A stretch of DNA of 64,000 nt from Desulfosarcinaceae bacterium (GTDB taxonomy: Bacteria > Desulfobacterota > Desulfobacteria > Desulfobacterales > Desulfosarcinaceae). The position numbers and the translations under genes were made by a program. Positions 30,369 to 39,325 of this stretch are shown piece by piece. The notes under the pieces were generated by a model, which saw only the letters and a program-made list of their open reading frames with translations, made no database searches and was not told the origin of the DNA. The stretch spans positions 1 to 64,000 of the forward strand of contig JASJCL010000006.1 of assembly GCA_030066015.1 (NCBI GenBank), in the 5' to 3' direction. The first letter of the stretch is position 1. The number at the start of each line of letters is the position of its first letter.

Positions 30369-32420
30369 TTAGTAAGTCCAGGTCAGCTTGGCGTAAAAAC
30401 TGCGCTCAACTTCTGTTGGCACGGTGTCCAAATACTCCGAAACGAATTCCGCATGCTGATCATCGATTAAATTCTGTCCCACCAGGGCAATCCTGAAATC
30501 GGACCTGGGCTTCCAGGTCAATTGGGCGTCGAGGGTCGTGTAGGCATCGATATCGTTGGTTCTCAGTTCGCTGACGTAGCGGGACCACAGATCCACTTCG
30601 AACTGGTCGCCGATATCCATCATCGACCGCAGGGAGATCTGGTGCCTGGGGCTGCCGCCTTCATCGAGATCGGGAACGGCGGAGTTATCCGGTTCATCGA
30701 TATCGAGCTGGAGATAGGTGTAGGCGAGGCTTACCCGCCACCAGGACGCGGCCCTGGCATCCACCATCGTTTCGAAGCCATAGACGTGCGCGTCGGATTC
30801 GTTTTCGATGGTGATGGGGACCGCCACCTGGCCGGTCAGCGGATTGAATTCGGGATCACCGACCAGTGCATCTCGGAGGTGCTGGTAGTCATTGTAAAAG
30901 GCGGTGATGTCAAAGACGATGGGCTCGATCGGTTGCAGGCGATAGCCCGCTTCATAGGCGATGACGGTCTCGGAATCCAAATCTGAGTCCGCGGTGGTGG
31001 TCGCAGTGGTGGGGGCCATGCCGGCCGTGGGACTGATGATGCGGCCATCCACTTCACCTCGGGACGGCGTCCGGACGGCGCGGGCCACCGACGCCCAGAT
31101 AGATTGTCGATTGCTCGGCGACCAAAGCATCCGGATATTGGGTTGAAATTCGTAACCCGTAAAGTCGTTGTGCTCGAGCTTGGCCCCGAGGGTGAGCGCC
31201 AGCTGATCCTCGATGAGGGTGATCTGGTCCTGAATGAAGGCGCTGGCCAAATTCTGCTGATCGCTCTCCGGCTCCACGAAAACCCTGTCGCCGTTGTCGA
31301 GATTGTCCTGAATGAAGCGATAGCCCACTCCCCAGATGATCTCTTGCCGGGGAGAGAAATGAAAGCGGTGCTGGAAATCGAGATCGACCGTATCCACCGT
31401 GGCGTCCGCAAATAGGGACTGGAACTGCACCCGATCATAGTAGGCCTGAAAGCTCAGCTCCGAATCGTCCCGCAGCGACCGGGTCCATCTGCCCAGCAGA
31501 TTGCCGCCCGTGTTGGTGGTGTCGGTTTCCACCAGCGCGGTTGTCATAAATGGCGGGGTGACCGTCGGTAACGGCTGGGCAACCGTTTCACCCATGCGGC
31601 TTGTGTACAGATCTCCCTGGAGGGTCCATCGGTTCAGGTCATCGCTCGTCAGGTCATACCTGAAACCGCCGCGATAGGTGGACCAATCGTCATCCGCGGC
31701 CGCTCCCGAGGCGAACTCCTGGCTGTCGCGATCCGTGTATTTCGCATAGACCCGCAACCACTGGTCCGCTCCCATTTCGGTGCCCACCCGTGCGCTTGCA
31801 TTGGCACGCTCCTCGGTGCCGGCCCCCACAGACACCAGTGTCCCGGTGGTCTCCTGTGCCGATTTGGTGATGATGTTGATCACCCCGTTGACGGCGTTGG
31901 CGCCCCACAGCGCCGCGCCGGGGCCGCGAATCACTTCGATGCGATCGATATCCTCGAGCAGGGTATCCTGAACCTCCCAGAACACGCCGGAATAGAGGGG
32001 TGTATAGACGCTGCGGCCATCCATCAGGACGAGCAGTTTATTGGCGAAGCGACCATTGAATCCGCGGATGGACACCGCCCATTTGTTGCTGTCAATACGC
32101 CCCACCTGTACCCCGGGCACCATCCGCAGGGCATCGGCGATCGTGGTGGCGCCCGAGCGTCGCAAATCCTCCTGGGTGATCACGAAGATCGCGGCCGGCG
32201 CCTCGGAGAGGGTCTCGCTTTTTTTGGATACGGAGGTGATCTCAATGTTCATCAGATCTTCGAGGCTGAGTTCCGTGAGATCATCCGGCGCCAGTCCATC
32301 GGGCTGATTCGCCATCACCTGTGGTGGGAGCAGCAGTGACGTGATCAGCAGCAGCGGTATGAGCCAAAAGGATGGGCTGCCGAAGCAACCGAGCACAAAC
32401 GATTGAGATGGATGGGTCAT
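30369..32420 (-). CDS. TonB-dependent outer-membrane receptor
   Basis: 683 residues from the ATG at 32420 (a TTG two codons earlier is possible; GAGGGTGA lies upstream). After a signal peptide (about 15-38) come a TonB-box-like region and the plug domain: LEDLMNIEITSVSKKSE, VPGVQVGRID, SIRGFNGRFANKLLVLMDGR, then RIEVIRGPGAALWGANAVNG. The rest is a 22-strand barrel ending in FYAKLTWTY, with a C-terminal aromatic residue as expected. Together with the YfiR-like protein and the kinase, this resembles a surface-signalling or cofactor-uptake unit. The plug/barrel alone does not reveal the substrate; cobalamin or siderophore-like receptors have similar plugs. Confidence 0.92.
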   Translation of the reverse strand: MTHPSQSFVLGCFGSPSFWLIPLLLITSLLLPPQVMANQPDGLAPDDLTELSLEDLMNIEITSVSKKSETLSEAPAAIFVITQEDLRRSGATTIADALRMVPGVQVGRIDSNKWAVSIRGFNGRFANKLLVLMDGRSVYTPLYSGVFWEVQDTLLEDIDRIEVIRGPGAALWGANAVNGVINIITKSAQETTGTLVSVGAGTEERANASARVGTEMGADQWLRVYAKYTDRDSQEFASGAAADDDWSTYRGGFRYDLTSDDLNRWTLQGDLYTSRMGETVAQPLPTVTPPFMTTALVETDTTNTGGNLLGRWTRSLRDDSELSFQAYYDRVQFQSLFADATVDTVDLDFQHRFHFSPRQEIIWGVGYRFIQDNLDNGDRVFVEPESDQQNLASAFIQDQITLIEDQLALTLGAKLEHNDFTGYEFQPNIRMLWSPSNRQSIWASVARAVRTPSRGEVDGRIISPTAGMAPTTATTTADSDLDSETVIAYEAGYRLQPIEPIVFDITAFYNDYQHLRDALVGDPEFNPLTGQVAVPITIENESDAHVYGFETMVDARAASWWRVSLAYTYLQLDIDEPDNSAVPDLDEGGSPRHQISLRSMMDIGDQFEVDLWSRYVSELRTNDIDAYTTLDAQLTWKPRSDFRIALVGQNLIDDQHAEFVSEYLDTVPTEVERSFYAKLTWTY

Positions 32421-32940
32421 TACCAATCACCCTCTGTGGTTTTCCAGTTGTGAATGTCGATGACGATTTCGCTGTTCAGATATGGCGGACGCGTGTCCTG
32501 ACGGTCATCATATCGGTCGTCTGGGCAAAGGCATTAGCCGCTTAAGGCCTGCTCGATCCTGTGGCGACGCACGCATTGCGGGCATCTTGGCCCACTTTTG
32601 AGGCCCAAGGTCACCCTTGTCCCGGTGCACGGGGCGACCAACCGCAGCAGCGCATCGCCGATGGTCGGAATGGACCCCGCGACCGCGGAAACGGCTGATG
32701 CAAGCGCGGCGTGGATGCCGAGAAGATGCGGTCCCACCTCTGCGGGATCGTTGGGGGAGAAGTATGGGAGCGGTCGGACCGGCCCCTGGCCGGCCCGTTC
32801 AAACCGACAGCGTTGGAGAGGGGTTGGGGGGGTGCGGAAGGCCGACGCCCAGGCATACGGGCATGTTCCGATGGGGCGCAATTCGGCAGGCTGGGATAAG
32901 GTGATCACTGCCGCACCGCGCGCGCAAGCGGGCGCTGAGC
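32421..32940. other. Intergenic region, no gene seen
   Basis: About 520 GC-rich bases upstream of the TonB-receptor unit. Several long frames overlap here but none has a ribosome site or domain. It must hold the promoter of the receptor operon near 32421-32530. I see no terminator or riboswitch structure that I can defend. Confidence 0.35.
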
Positions 32941-34269
32941 TTAGGTCGAAATGAGGTGCGAGATCGATTGGAGGGCGCCGTTGAGCATCTGGATCACCGG
33001 CTCGGCAAGCCCCAGCAGCCCCATCAGCTGCGGCGCCTGCGACAGGCCGAAATGGAAGACGATGCGCGTGTTGAACGGCCACACCGGAAATTGTTTGTTG
33101 ACCTGGTAGAGCTGCTGATTCAGTTCCTGAAATGATTTGAGCTGGCTCGCCGTCTCCTCGGCCACATCAGAGGTAAGTTTGTCCTGCTGGGGCAGCAGCG
33201 ACTCAACGATTTCGTTGATCTTGTAGCTGATGTTGTCGATTTGGCGCTGGACCGCGTTGCGCTCCGCCACCAGCGCCTTGTGGATGTACCAGACGGGCAT
33301 GAAAAAAAGGAGGACGGCCAGAAAGATGGGTATTGCCAACATCGGTTCATGAAGCGATTGGTACAGGTCGGCATACCGCTGCTGGATGAACGGCACCCTA
33401 TCGAGGGTCAACCAGGCGAAGAGATAGATGCCGGGAATGCTCACGATGAAGGCGTTGAGGAGACAGAGATCGCCGATCGGTTTAAGGCCGCCGCAGCCAT
33501 CTGGATGAAGGAGATGCGGCACCAGCTTAAACTGGCGTCCCAGGCGCCACAAGTGCTGGGCAATGACGATGAGGCGCCAGATGCAAATACCGATGAATAC
33601 GGCGCAGGCCAGCTCACCCGCCAGGCCAAAGAGGGCCCCGGCGTAATCCAGGCGATGGCCGAACAGGGTGGTGGTGATCTCGCTGAAGGGTTCTACCAGC
33701 AGTAAGCGCTGTTTTTCCCGCCAATAGTAAAACCGCCAAAAGACCACTACCAAGCTGACACCGGCCGCGGTGAGCCACTGATAGGCTTTCCCATAGCGGG
33801 CTTCAACACCGTGGACAAATGCCACGAACGCTGTTTTGAGGTCCCCCGCCGGGTCTGAACGGGCGGGGTCGTCATCGCTGAGTTCCGTTGCCTTGGCGCT
33901 GCGATGGACAATTTTGCGATTCCAGATGGCCTCCAACCCCTGACAGAAGGTCCGCTGGATGAGATTGAACACCAGCACGCCGACCAACACTGCCAGCATC
34001 GCCGAACCATACATGGGATCATTGAAGCGAAAGCCGATGAGGCCCAACCCGAAGGAGAGGATGGCGACGATCGGCTGGCTCCGGCGAAACCAGTCCGAGC
34101 GCGGCTGCTTCAGCCGTTGCAGGGCAGAGATCACGCTGACATCCCCTGGGCCATTTACACCGTCAGAAGGGGGCGGCTCTGGTTGCGGTCGTGACATAGG
34201 CGCGAATCCTAATGCAGTGGGGTTTGGGTCCGGTTCGGTGCGGCTGGGGCCGGTCGTTGCCCCCGTCAT
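32941..34269 (-). CDS. Multi-pass membrane protein of unknown function
   Basis: 442 residues. A Pro-rich N-terminus (about 1-60) is followed by about six membrane helices: about 66-82 and 88-106, then 165-180, 205-228, 268-288 and 308-328. A cytoplasmic coiled-coil-like region (about 335-400) is rich in Gln and Asn, and a final amphipathic segment ends the protein. I recognise no named family. The ATG overlaps the stop of the upstream TPR-like gene (ATGA), so the two are translationally coupled; an in-frame ATG at 34197 is possible. The coiled coil suggests oligomerisation or partner binding. Confidence 0.75.
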   Translation of the reverse strand: MTGATTGPSRTEPDPNPTALGFAPMSRPQPEPPPSDGVNGPGDVSVISALQRLKQPRSDWFRRSQPIVAILSFGLGLIGFRFNDPMYGSAMLAVLVGVLVFNLIQRTFCQGLEAIWNRKIVHRSAKATELSDDDPARSDPAGDLKTAFVAFVHGVEARYGKAYQWLTAAGVSLVVVFWRFYYWREKQRLLLVEPFSEITTTLFGHRLDYAGALFGLAGELACAVFIGICIWRLIVIAQHLWRLGRQFKLVPHLLHPDGCGGLKPIGDLCLLNAFIVSIPGIYLFAWLTLDRVPFIQQRYADLYQSLHEPMLAIPIFLAVLLFFMPVWYIHKALVAERNAVQRQIDNISYKINEIVESLLPQQDKLTSDVAEETASQLKSFQELNQQLYQVNKQFPVWPFNTRIVFHFGLSQAPQLMGLLGLAEPVIQMLNGALQSISHLIST

Positions 34270-35066
34270 TGGGGTGGAAATTCCTTGGCGATCTCTTCCA
34301 CACGTCGCAGGTAGATGGCGCGCCAGTGGGCTGAGCTGACCTTAAACTGGCCCTTCCGCACGAATGCGATATGACGCATGCCGCTTTCGTAGCGGCCATT
34401 TTCGGCCAGCACCTTGGCGAGCGGCAGTCGATTGGCCGCTCTCTCAGGCGCAATTTGCGCTGCCGCCTCAAGGTGTCGCCAGGCCCTCTGCCGGTTTTTC
34501 AGCGGCCACGGCAGTTCATGGTACAAGAGACCCAGGTTTCGATCGGGACCGGCATCGTCAATGGTGGGATCCAGCTCTCTGGCACGCTTGAACGCGGCGA
34601 TGATGTCGTCAATCAGAAATAGCGCTTTCACGCGGTGGAAGTCCAGGTAGCACAAGCCGATGGCGCCGTAGTAGTACACCATTTCGATCTTATCGGGATG
34701 CCGGGCATATGCTGTCGCGGCAAGGGCAAACCCCCTCTCCGCTGCCCAGCGCTGCTCATCGCGTCGCCCGCGCTCGGTCAATTCGTCGTAATAGTTGTAG
34801 TAGGCCCTGATCAGCCGCCATTGCAGTTCCGGCTGTTGGGTGTCGTCCCTTTCATACGCCTGAATCGCCTGCCGGATCCGGATGGGATCCCCCGACATGG
34901 CGTCGCCGTCGATGGAACGCCAGGAGCTGGCATTCGCCGCGGCAGTCCAGGGGACCATCAGGTGCACCAGGCCGATGGTGAACAGGCATCCACAGGCGAA
35001 CCAGCAGCGAGACCCCGATAGAGCCCGGAGTACCATCCTTATATAACCAGGGCGGCGTCGGTTCAT
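34266..35066 (-). CDS. TPR-like protein, membrane-anchored or exported (TatT-like)
   Basis: 266 residues. An N-terminal hydrophobic segment (about 20-42) serves as signal or anchor. The rest is helical with TPR-like pairs: IQAYERDDTQQPELQWRLIR, YYYGAIGLCYLDFHRVKALF, FKRARELDPTIDD (preceding GPDRNLGLLYHELP) and WRHLEAAAQIAPERAANRLP. The pattern resembles TatT, the TPR subunit of some TRAP transporters, but no TRAP genes adjoin it. Its last codon overlaps the start of the membrane protein at 32941-34269, so the pair probably works together in the periplasm or envelope. No function is assigned. Confidence 0.75.
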   Translation of the reverse strand: MNRRRPGYIRMVLRALSGSRCWFACGCLFTIGLVHLMVPWTAAANASSWRSIDGDAMSGDPIRIRQAIQAYERDDTQQPELQWRLIRAYYNYYDELTERGRRDEQRWAAERGFALAATAYARHPDKIEMVYYYGAIGLCYLDFHRVKALFLIDDIIAAFKRARELDPTIDDAGPDRNLGLLYHELPWPLKNRQRAWRHLEAAAQIAPERAANRLPLAKVLAENGRYESGMRHIAFVRKGQFKVSSAHWRAIYLRRVEEIAKEFPPQ

Positions 35067-35315
35067 CCGATAGGGACCCCAACAGATGCATTGGTTGCGG
35101 AGCAGGAGCGCAGATACAAGTGTGCCGGTCGCGTCACTGCGCCTAGTGCGAAAGCAACCGGCAGGTGGGCGGTGGTTGGGTTCAGGTTACATCAGAACGG
35201 CAATGGGGTGCAAGACGACGGGCGCGCCCATGCCTGCGTGGGCCCCCAAACCGGAGCGCGGGCGTGTGAAGCGCCGTGCCAGGGAGAGGATTTTTTTCCT
35301 GTGTGGATGGGCTAG

Positions 35316-35951
35316 CTAAATGTCCAGTTCGGGGTATAGTTCCTGGGCGCAAGCGTCGCACATGCTGTGGCTGAAATCCGCCTCGGTATGCTGACTGATA
35401 TAGACCTCGATTTGATTCCAATACCCCTTGTCGTCCCGAATCCGCTTACAGGACGCGCAAATTGGCAGGAGCCCGGAGAGCGTTTTAATCTCCTTCAGGG
35501 CCCGCAATAGATTGGCGTTCATCTCTTTGAGGGCGATCTCGGCAACTTTGCGCTTGGTGATGTTCTTGGAGGTACAGATAACGGTCTCCACCACACCCGC
35601 GTCATTAATGATGGGTTTGACCGAGGTGAGGTAGTAGGTATCGCCGGATGGCAGCGGCACACGCACCTCGATCTCCTGCGGTTGTCCCTCTTCGAACACT
35701 TTCGACAGGACCGCGAAGCGCTTATCCGCCTCTTCCTTTTCGAAGATATCCCAAATCTTCTTGCCAATGATCTCGTCAACCGCCCGGCCGACGCCGTTGG
35801 CAAAGGCGCGGTTGACATAGCGATAGGTCCCGTCCCGATAAAAGGAAAAGGTGGGATCCATGGATTCGTCCAGCAGCCGTCGATAATGGGCTTCGCTCCT
35901 GCGGAGCTCTCGCAGTTCGTCCTGTTCGGTGTCCTTCATCATCTTCATCAT
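35316..35951 (-). CDS. PAS-domain protein with C-terminal Cys-rich motif
   Basis: About 211 residues if started at the ATG at 35951; a TTG at 35984 and an ATG at 35939 are in frame, and none has a clear ribosome site. A PAS domain (about 15-135) ends in VICTSKNITKRK. A coiled linker (EIALKEMNANLLRALKEIKT) leads to LSGLLPICASCKRIRDDKGY and ends with FSHSMCDACAQELYPEL. This Cys-x-x-Cys plus Cys-x-x-Cys tail is a recurring element at the ends of PAS and receiver proteins in delta-proteobacteria and may bind zinc or iron. There is no kinase or cyclase domain, so the protein probably acts as a sensor that contacts another protein. Confidence 0.82.
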   Translation of the reverse strand: MMKMMKDTEQDELRELRRSEAHYRRLLDESMDPTFSFYRDGTYRYVNRAFANGVGRAVDEIIGKKIWDIFEKEEADKRFAVLSKVFEEGQPQEIEVRVPLPSGDTYYLTSVKPIINDAGVVETVICTSKNITKRKVAEIALKEMNANLLRALKEIKTLSGLLPICASCKRIRDDKGYWNQIEVYISQHTEADFSHSMCDACAQELYPELDI

Positions 35952-36128
35952 CCAGGGCCGACAGAATCGGCGGCAGTCGTTCAATGGGAACTGAAGGGGG
36001 TGGTCGATCGATATATAGAGGCCCGCATCCAGGCGTCCGGTGAGAATACGGTCTACCGGCGGTGCCTGTCAATCCTCGTCGTCGATGGGGTCCCGCAGCG
36101 CCGCAGAGCGGGGCGCCGAGGGCGACCA

Positions 36129-36500
36129 TCACGGCAGACAGGTGAAACACTGGATATACCCGATCCGCTTCCCGCCCACCTCAAACGGGCGCATCCGCAC
36201 GCTTAGGCGAATCCCGTTTCGCTCGGCTTCGTAGGCGACCTCCTGGTGGCGCCCCGCGTCGAGATCGGCCAGCATATTATCGATCATCGCGATGCTTTCA
36301 CGCCGCTGATGGCAGGATCGGATGTCCCGTCCAATGTACTCGGGCTTGCGGTCCACGTATCGGGCGCAATAGGCGTTGTAGTATAAAATGCGCCCTTCCC
36401 GATCAATCACGGTGATGCCGACCGGCAGCGCTTCGAGCACCTTGGCCAGCGCGTCGCTGCCGAGGGCGGAATTCACGCGGGTGTGCAACCTGTTCTGCAT
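36129..36500 (-). CDS. Small single PAS-domain protein
   Basis: 123 residues with GGAGGG just before the ATG. The whole protein is one PAS fold: LPVGITVIDREGRILYYNAY, a helical core with IRSCHQRRE and the final strands IRLSVRMRPFEVGGKRIGY. A Cys-His motif (SCHQ) and a C-terminal CFTC are possible cofactor or metal ligands. It has no output domain. The gene lies 177 bases upstream of the other PAS gene on the same strand and back to back with a kinase gene, so it may supply signal input to a neighbour. Confidence 0.82.
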   Translation of the reverse strand: MQNRLHTRVNSALGSDALAKVLEALPVGITVIDREGRILYYNAYCARYVDRKPEYIGRDIRSCHQRRESIAMIDNMLADLDAGRHQEVAYEAERNGIRLSVRMRPFEVGGKRIGYIQCFTCLP

Positions 36501-36848
36501 CTAGATCCCTCCATTCGAACCAAACGGGGCCAGGCCGTGACGCGCCGCCCGCGGGAGTGCGCGGCAGCGTCAGTCGGTGGACGGCCTTCGGCTGGGCGCC
36601 GGCGCCCAAGTATCGGTGGTTTGCCCCCTGATTGCCTGCCGCGCTTTCCCCTCGCGAAAGGGGCGCTGCTGCAGACCAACACCCATTTAAGATATCAGAA
36701 TCGCGACCGATATTGTACACACTTCCTGCGCAATCGGTGTCTGTGGGCCGCGACCTTTCGAGCGATGATTCCCCTGTAACACGGGCAGCAAAAACACGCA
36801 CCCCGGCCCTGGGTGCGCCGCCGTTCCACAAAACCGTTGTTGGCGATA
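36501..36848. other. Divergent intergenic region
   Basis: About 350 bases between the PAS gene (minus) and a kinase gene (plus); it holds both promoters. GCCGCCCGCGGGAGTGCGCGG-type GC-rich dyads occur near 36545-36570, but I cannot name a site. If the kinase starts at the GTG at 36813, the region is 36 bases shorter. Confidence 0.3.
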
Positions 36849-38270
36849 ATGATGGTTGGTGCGCTGAATCACCCTGTCGTAACCCGCATCTCTGAGCGCC
36901 TGAATGTGCCCTCTGAGGATACGGAAGGGCTGCGACGATACGTTCTGCTCACCCTGGTCTGCCTGGTGGGCATCATCGCTCTGATCCCCATGGCCATGCT
37001 GGCCTTTTCCCAGGACAATCCCTACCTGGGCAGCGTCGACGTCGGCATGGCACTGCTCCTCGCTGCCAATCTTGTCTATCTCCATCAAACCGGCCGCATC
37101 GAATCCGCCTGCCACGTCGGTATCGCCTTCGCCATGGCGCTTTTCTGGTTTCTCGTTTTTACCGGGGGGGTGAGCAACACCGCCTATCTGTGGTGCTACA
37201 CCTTCCCCCTATTTGCCATGTTTTTGATGGGCTCAACCAAAGGGTTCGTGGCCAATCTGGTGTTTTTCGTTCCGACGGTGCTCTTTTTGGTGATGGAACC
37301 CGATCTTCCCATGTTCACCACCTATCCGAAAAACCTGAAGCTGCGCTTCGTGCCCTCTTTCATAGTGGTACTGATCTACGCCTACCTCTTTGAATTTATC
37401 CGCGAGAAATACTATCAGCGGCTCGAACGGGAGATATCGGCGCACAAGGAGACCACCCGGCAGCTGCGGGAAGCGAAACTCCTGGCGGAGAATGCCAGCC
37501 GTGCCAAGAGCGAATTTCTGGCCAGCATGAGCCACGAATTGCGCACCCCATTGAACCACATCATCGGATTTACCGAGCTCATCGTGGACAAGCATGTCGG
37601 CGAGCTGAATTCGGATCAGGAGGAGTATCTGCAAGATGTCTTGGACAGCGGCAGGCATCTGCTGTCGCTCATCAATGACATCCTGGACCTATCCAAGGTC
37701 GAGTCTGGCAAGATGGAGTTGATGCCGGAGAAGGTGGATCTATATGCCTTGATTGAAAAAAGTGGCATCATGATCAAGGAGAAGGTTCACAAGCATCAGA
37801 TCCGCTTCACGACCCAGATCGAGGAGCTGCCCTCAAGCATTCTGGCAGACCGGCGCAAGTTGAAGCAGGTCTTGTACAACTTGCTGTCGAACGCCATTAA
37901 ATTCACACCGGAACGCGGTGCCATCACCATTTCGGGCCGGCAATTGTCCCTTCCCAATGGACACCTCATGACCGCCGACGGTCGTCGGATTGACCTGCCC
38001 CCCAACTCAAATGGGTCGCATCGATCCCCGCATAATTGGGTCGAGATTGCCGTCACCGACACGGGCGTCGGGCTTCAGCCGGCGGAGTTGGAGAAGGTCT
38101 TCGCCGCTTTTGAACAGGTCAACCACGCGGGCTTTCGCAATGCCATGGGGACGGGACTGGGGCTCTCCCTGACGAAGCAATTCGTGGCCCTGCACGGTGG
38201 GGCGATCTGGGCCGAAAGCGGGGGAGCGAATGGGGGCAGTCGCTTCGCCTTTGTCCTGCCCCTGGCTTGA
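36849..38270 (+). CDS. Membrane histidine kinase with polytopic N-terminal sensor
   Basis: About 473 residues from the ATG at 36849; a GTG at 36813 in frame is equally possible. Five to six membrane helices in the first 190 residues form a MASE-like sensor that is mostly buried. After a coiled linker come HisKA with NMSHELRTP replaced by [18 protein letters not shown] (His about 229) and an ATPase domain with NLLSNAIKFTPERG, VTDTGVGL and GTGLGLSLTKQFV. There is no receiver and no adjacent regulator. The dimerisation helix is close to those of the kinases at 24393 and 28008, so the three share a recent ancestor and may converge on the same regulator. It is convergent with the ABC operon to its right. 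Confidence 0.9.
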   Translation: MMVGALNHPVVTRISERLNVPSEDTEGLRRYVLLTLVCLVGIIALIPMAMLAFSQDNPYLGSVDVGMALLLAANLVYLHQTGRIESACHVGIAFAMALFWFLVFTGGVSNTAYLWCYTFPLFAMFLMGSTKGFVANLVFFVPTVLFLVMEPDLPMFTTYPKNLKLRFVPSFIVVLIYAYLFEFIREKYYQRLEREISAHKETTRQLREAKLLAENASRAKSEFLASMSHELRTPLNHIIGFTELIVDKHVGELNSDQEEYLQDVLDSGRHLLSLINDILDLSKVESGKMELMPEKVDLYALIEKSGIMIKEKVHKHQIRFTTQIEELPSSILADRRKLKQVLYNLLSNAIKFTPERGAITISGRQLSLPNGHLMTADGRRIDLPPNSNGSHRSPHNWVEIAVTDTGVGLQPAELEKVFAAFEQVNHAGFRNAMGTGLGLSLTKQFVALHGGAIWAESGGANGGSRFAFVLPLA

Positions 38271-38440
38271 CGCACCTCGACCGGGCTCTCCCACAGCGGC
38301 GACGCCATCGTTTCCCCAACCGCCCATCCTGGGGTGGGCCGAAGATGGCGGTAATGGACCGCCCCCGCTACCTCGCCGTTTAAGGGCGCCGATCACCGAC
38401 ATTGCCGCGCTGCGAGCGGGCGTTGCGGAGGGGGCCTTAC

Positions 38441-39325
38441 TTACAGCTTGGGATTGAGTTCTTCGCGCAGCCAGTCGGCGAAGAGGTTGATGCCGACCAC
38501 CATGAGAATGAGGGTTGCGCCGGGGAAGACAACCAGCCACCACATGCCGGCGTAGATGTAGTTTTTACCGATGGCGATCATCATGCCCAGTGAGGGTTCC
38601 GTGAGCGGTACACCCACCCCGAGAAAGCTCAAAGTGGCCTCCAGCATGATCACCACGGCCAGGTCGATGGCCATCACCACGAAGATGGGCGGCAGGGCAT
38701 TGGGCAGGATGTGTTTGAAGAGGATGCGTCCGTCGCCGGCCCCCGAGGCCTTTGCGGCCAGCACATAGGCGTTGTCCTTGATCTCCAGGACACTGCCGCG
38801 GATGGTGCGGGCGTACTTGACCCAGTCGGCGATGCAGATGGCGAAGATCACGGTGAACAAACCGCGGGTCTCGAACACGCCTAACAGCAAGACGGCCAGC
38901 AGCGTCGTCGAGAAGGCGAAAACGGTGTCCGCCGCGCGCATGATGAAGGCATCCAGAACCCCACCGTAGTAGGCCCCCATCATTCCCAGGGTGATCCCCA
39001 TGACACTGGCGATGGCCACCACCGAGAATCCCACGATGAGGCTGGTGCGCAGGCCGAAGAGCATGGTGGAGAAGATGCCGCGGCCCTGGTCGTCGGTGCC
39101 CAGGGGAAAGGCGCCCTGCCCCCCCTCCATCCAGGCCGGGGCCAGCAGATAGTTGTTGAGGTCCACGCTGGCAAGGTCGTAGGGGTCCATGGGAGCGATC
39201 CGGGGGGCCAGAATCGCGGCGACCAAGAAGACCACCAGAATGGCGCTGCCCACCAACGCCGATGGATCGCGCAGGAAATTGTGCATGCGGCGCGAGGTCA
39301 AGATCTTCTGCAGGCGCTCAGTCAT
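38441..39325 (-). CDS. ABC importer permease, DppC type
   Basis: 294 residues, last gene of a six-gene minus-strand operon. It has an OppC_N segment near the start, FPLGTDDQGRGIFSTMLFGL (the DppC hallmark), an EAA loop (AAKASGAGDGRILFKHILPN) and about six membrane helices. The start overlaps the end of the DppB-type gene by 8 bases, so the two permeases are translationally coupled. Together they form the channel of a dipeptide-type importer whose binding protein and ATPases are encoded just upstream. Confidence 0.93.
   Translation of the reverse strand: MTERLQKILTSRRMHNFLRDPSALVGSAILVVFLVAAILAPRIAPMDPYDLASVDLNNYLLAPAWMEGGQGAFPLGTDDQGRGIFSTMLFGLRTSLIVGFSVVAIASVMGITLGMMGAYYGGVLDAFIMRAADTVFAFSTTLLAVLLLGVFETRGLFTVIFAICIADWVKYARTIRGSVLEIKDNAYVLAAKASGAGDGRILFKHILPNALPPIFVVMAIDLAVVIMLEATLSFLGVGVPLTEPSLGMMIAIGKNYIYAGMWWLVVFPGATLILMVVGINLFADWLREELNPKL

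Noticed and set aside
32534-33082. 182-residue frame opposite the region before the membrane-protein gene
   Set aside because: It overlaps the membrane-protein gene, has high-GC codon pattern without domains and no ribosome site; it is a shadow frame.
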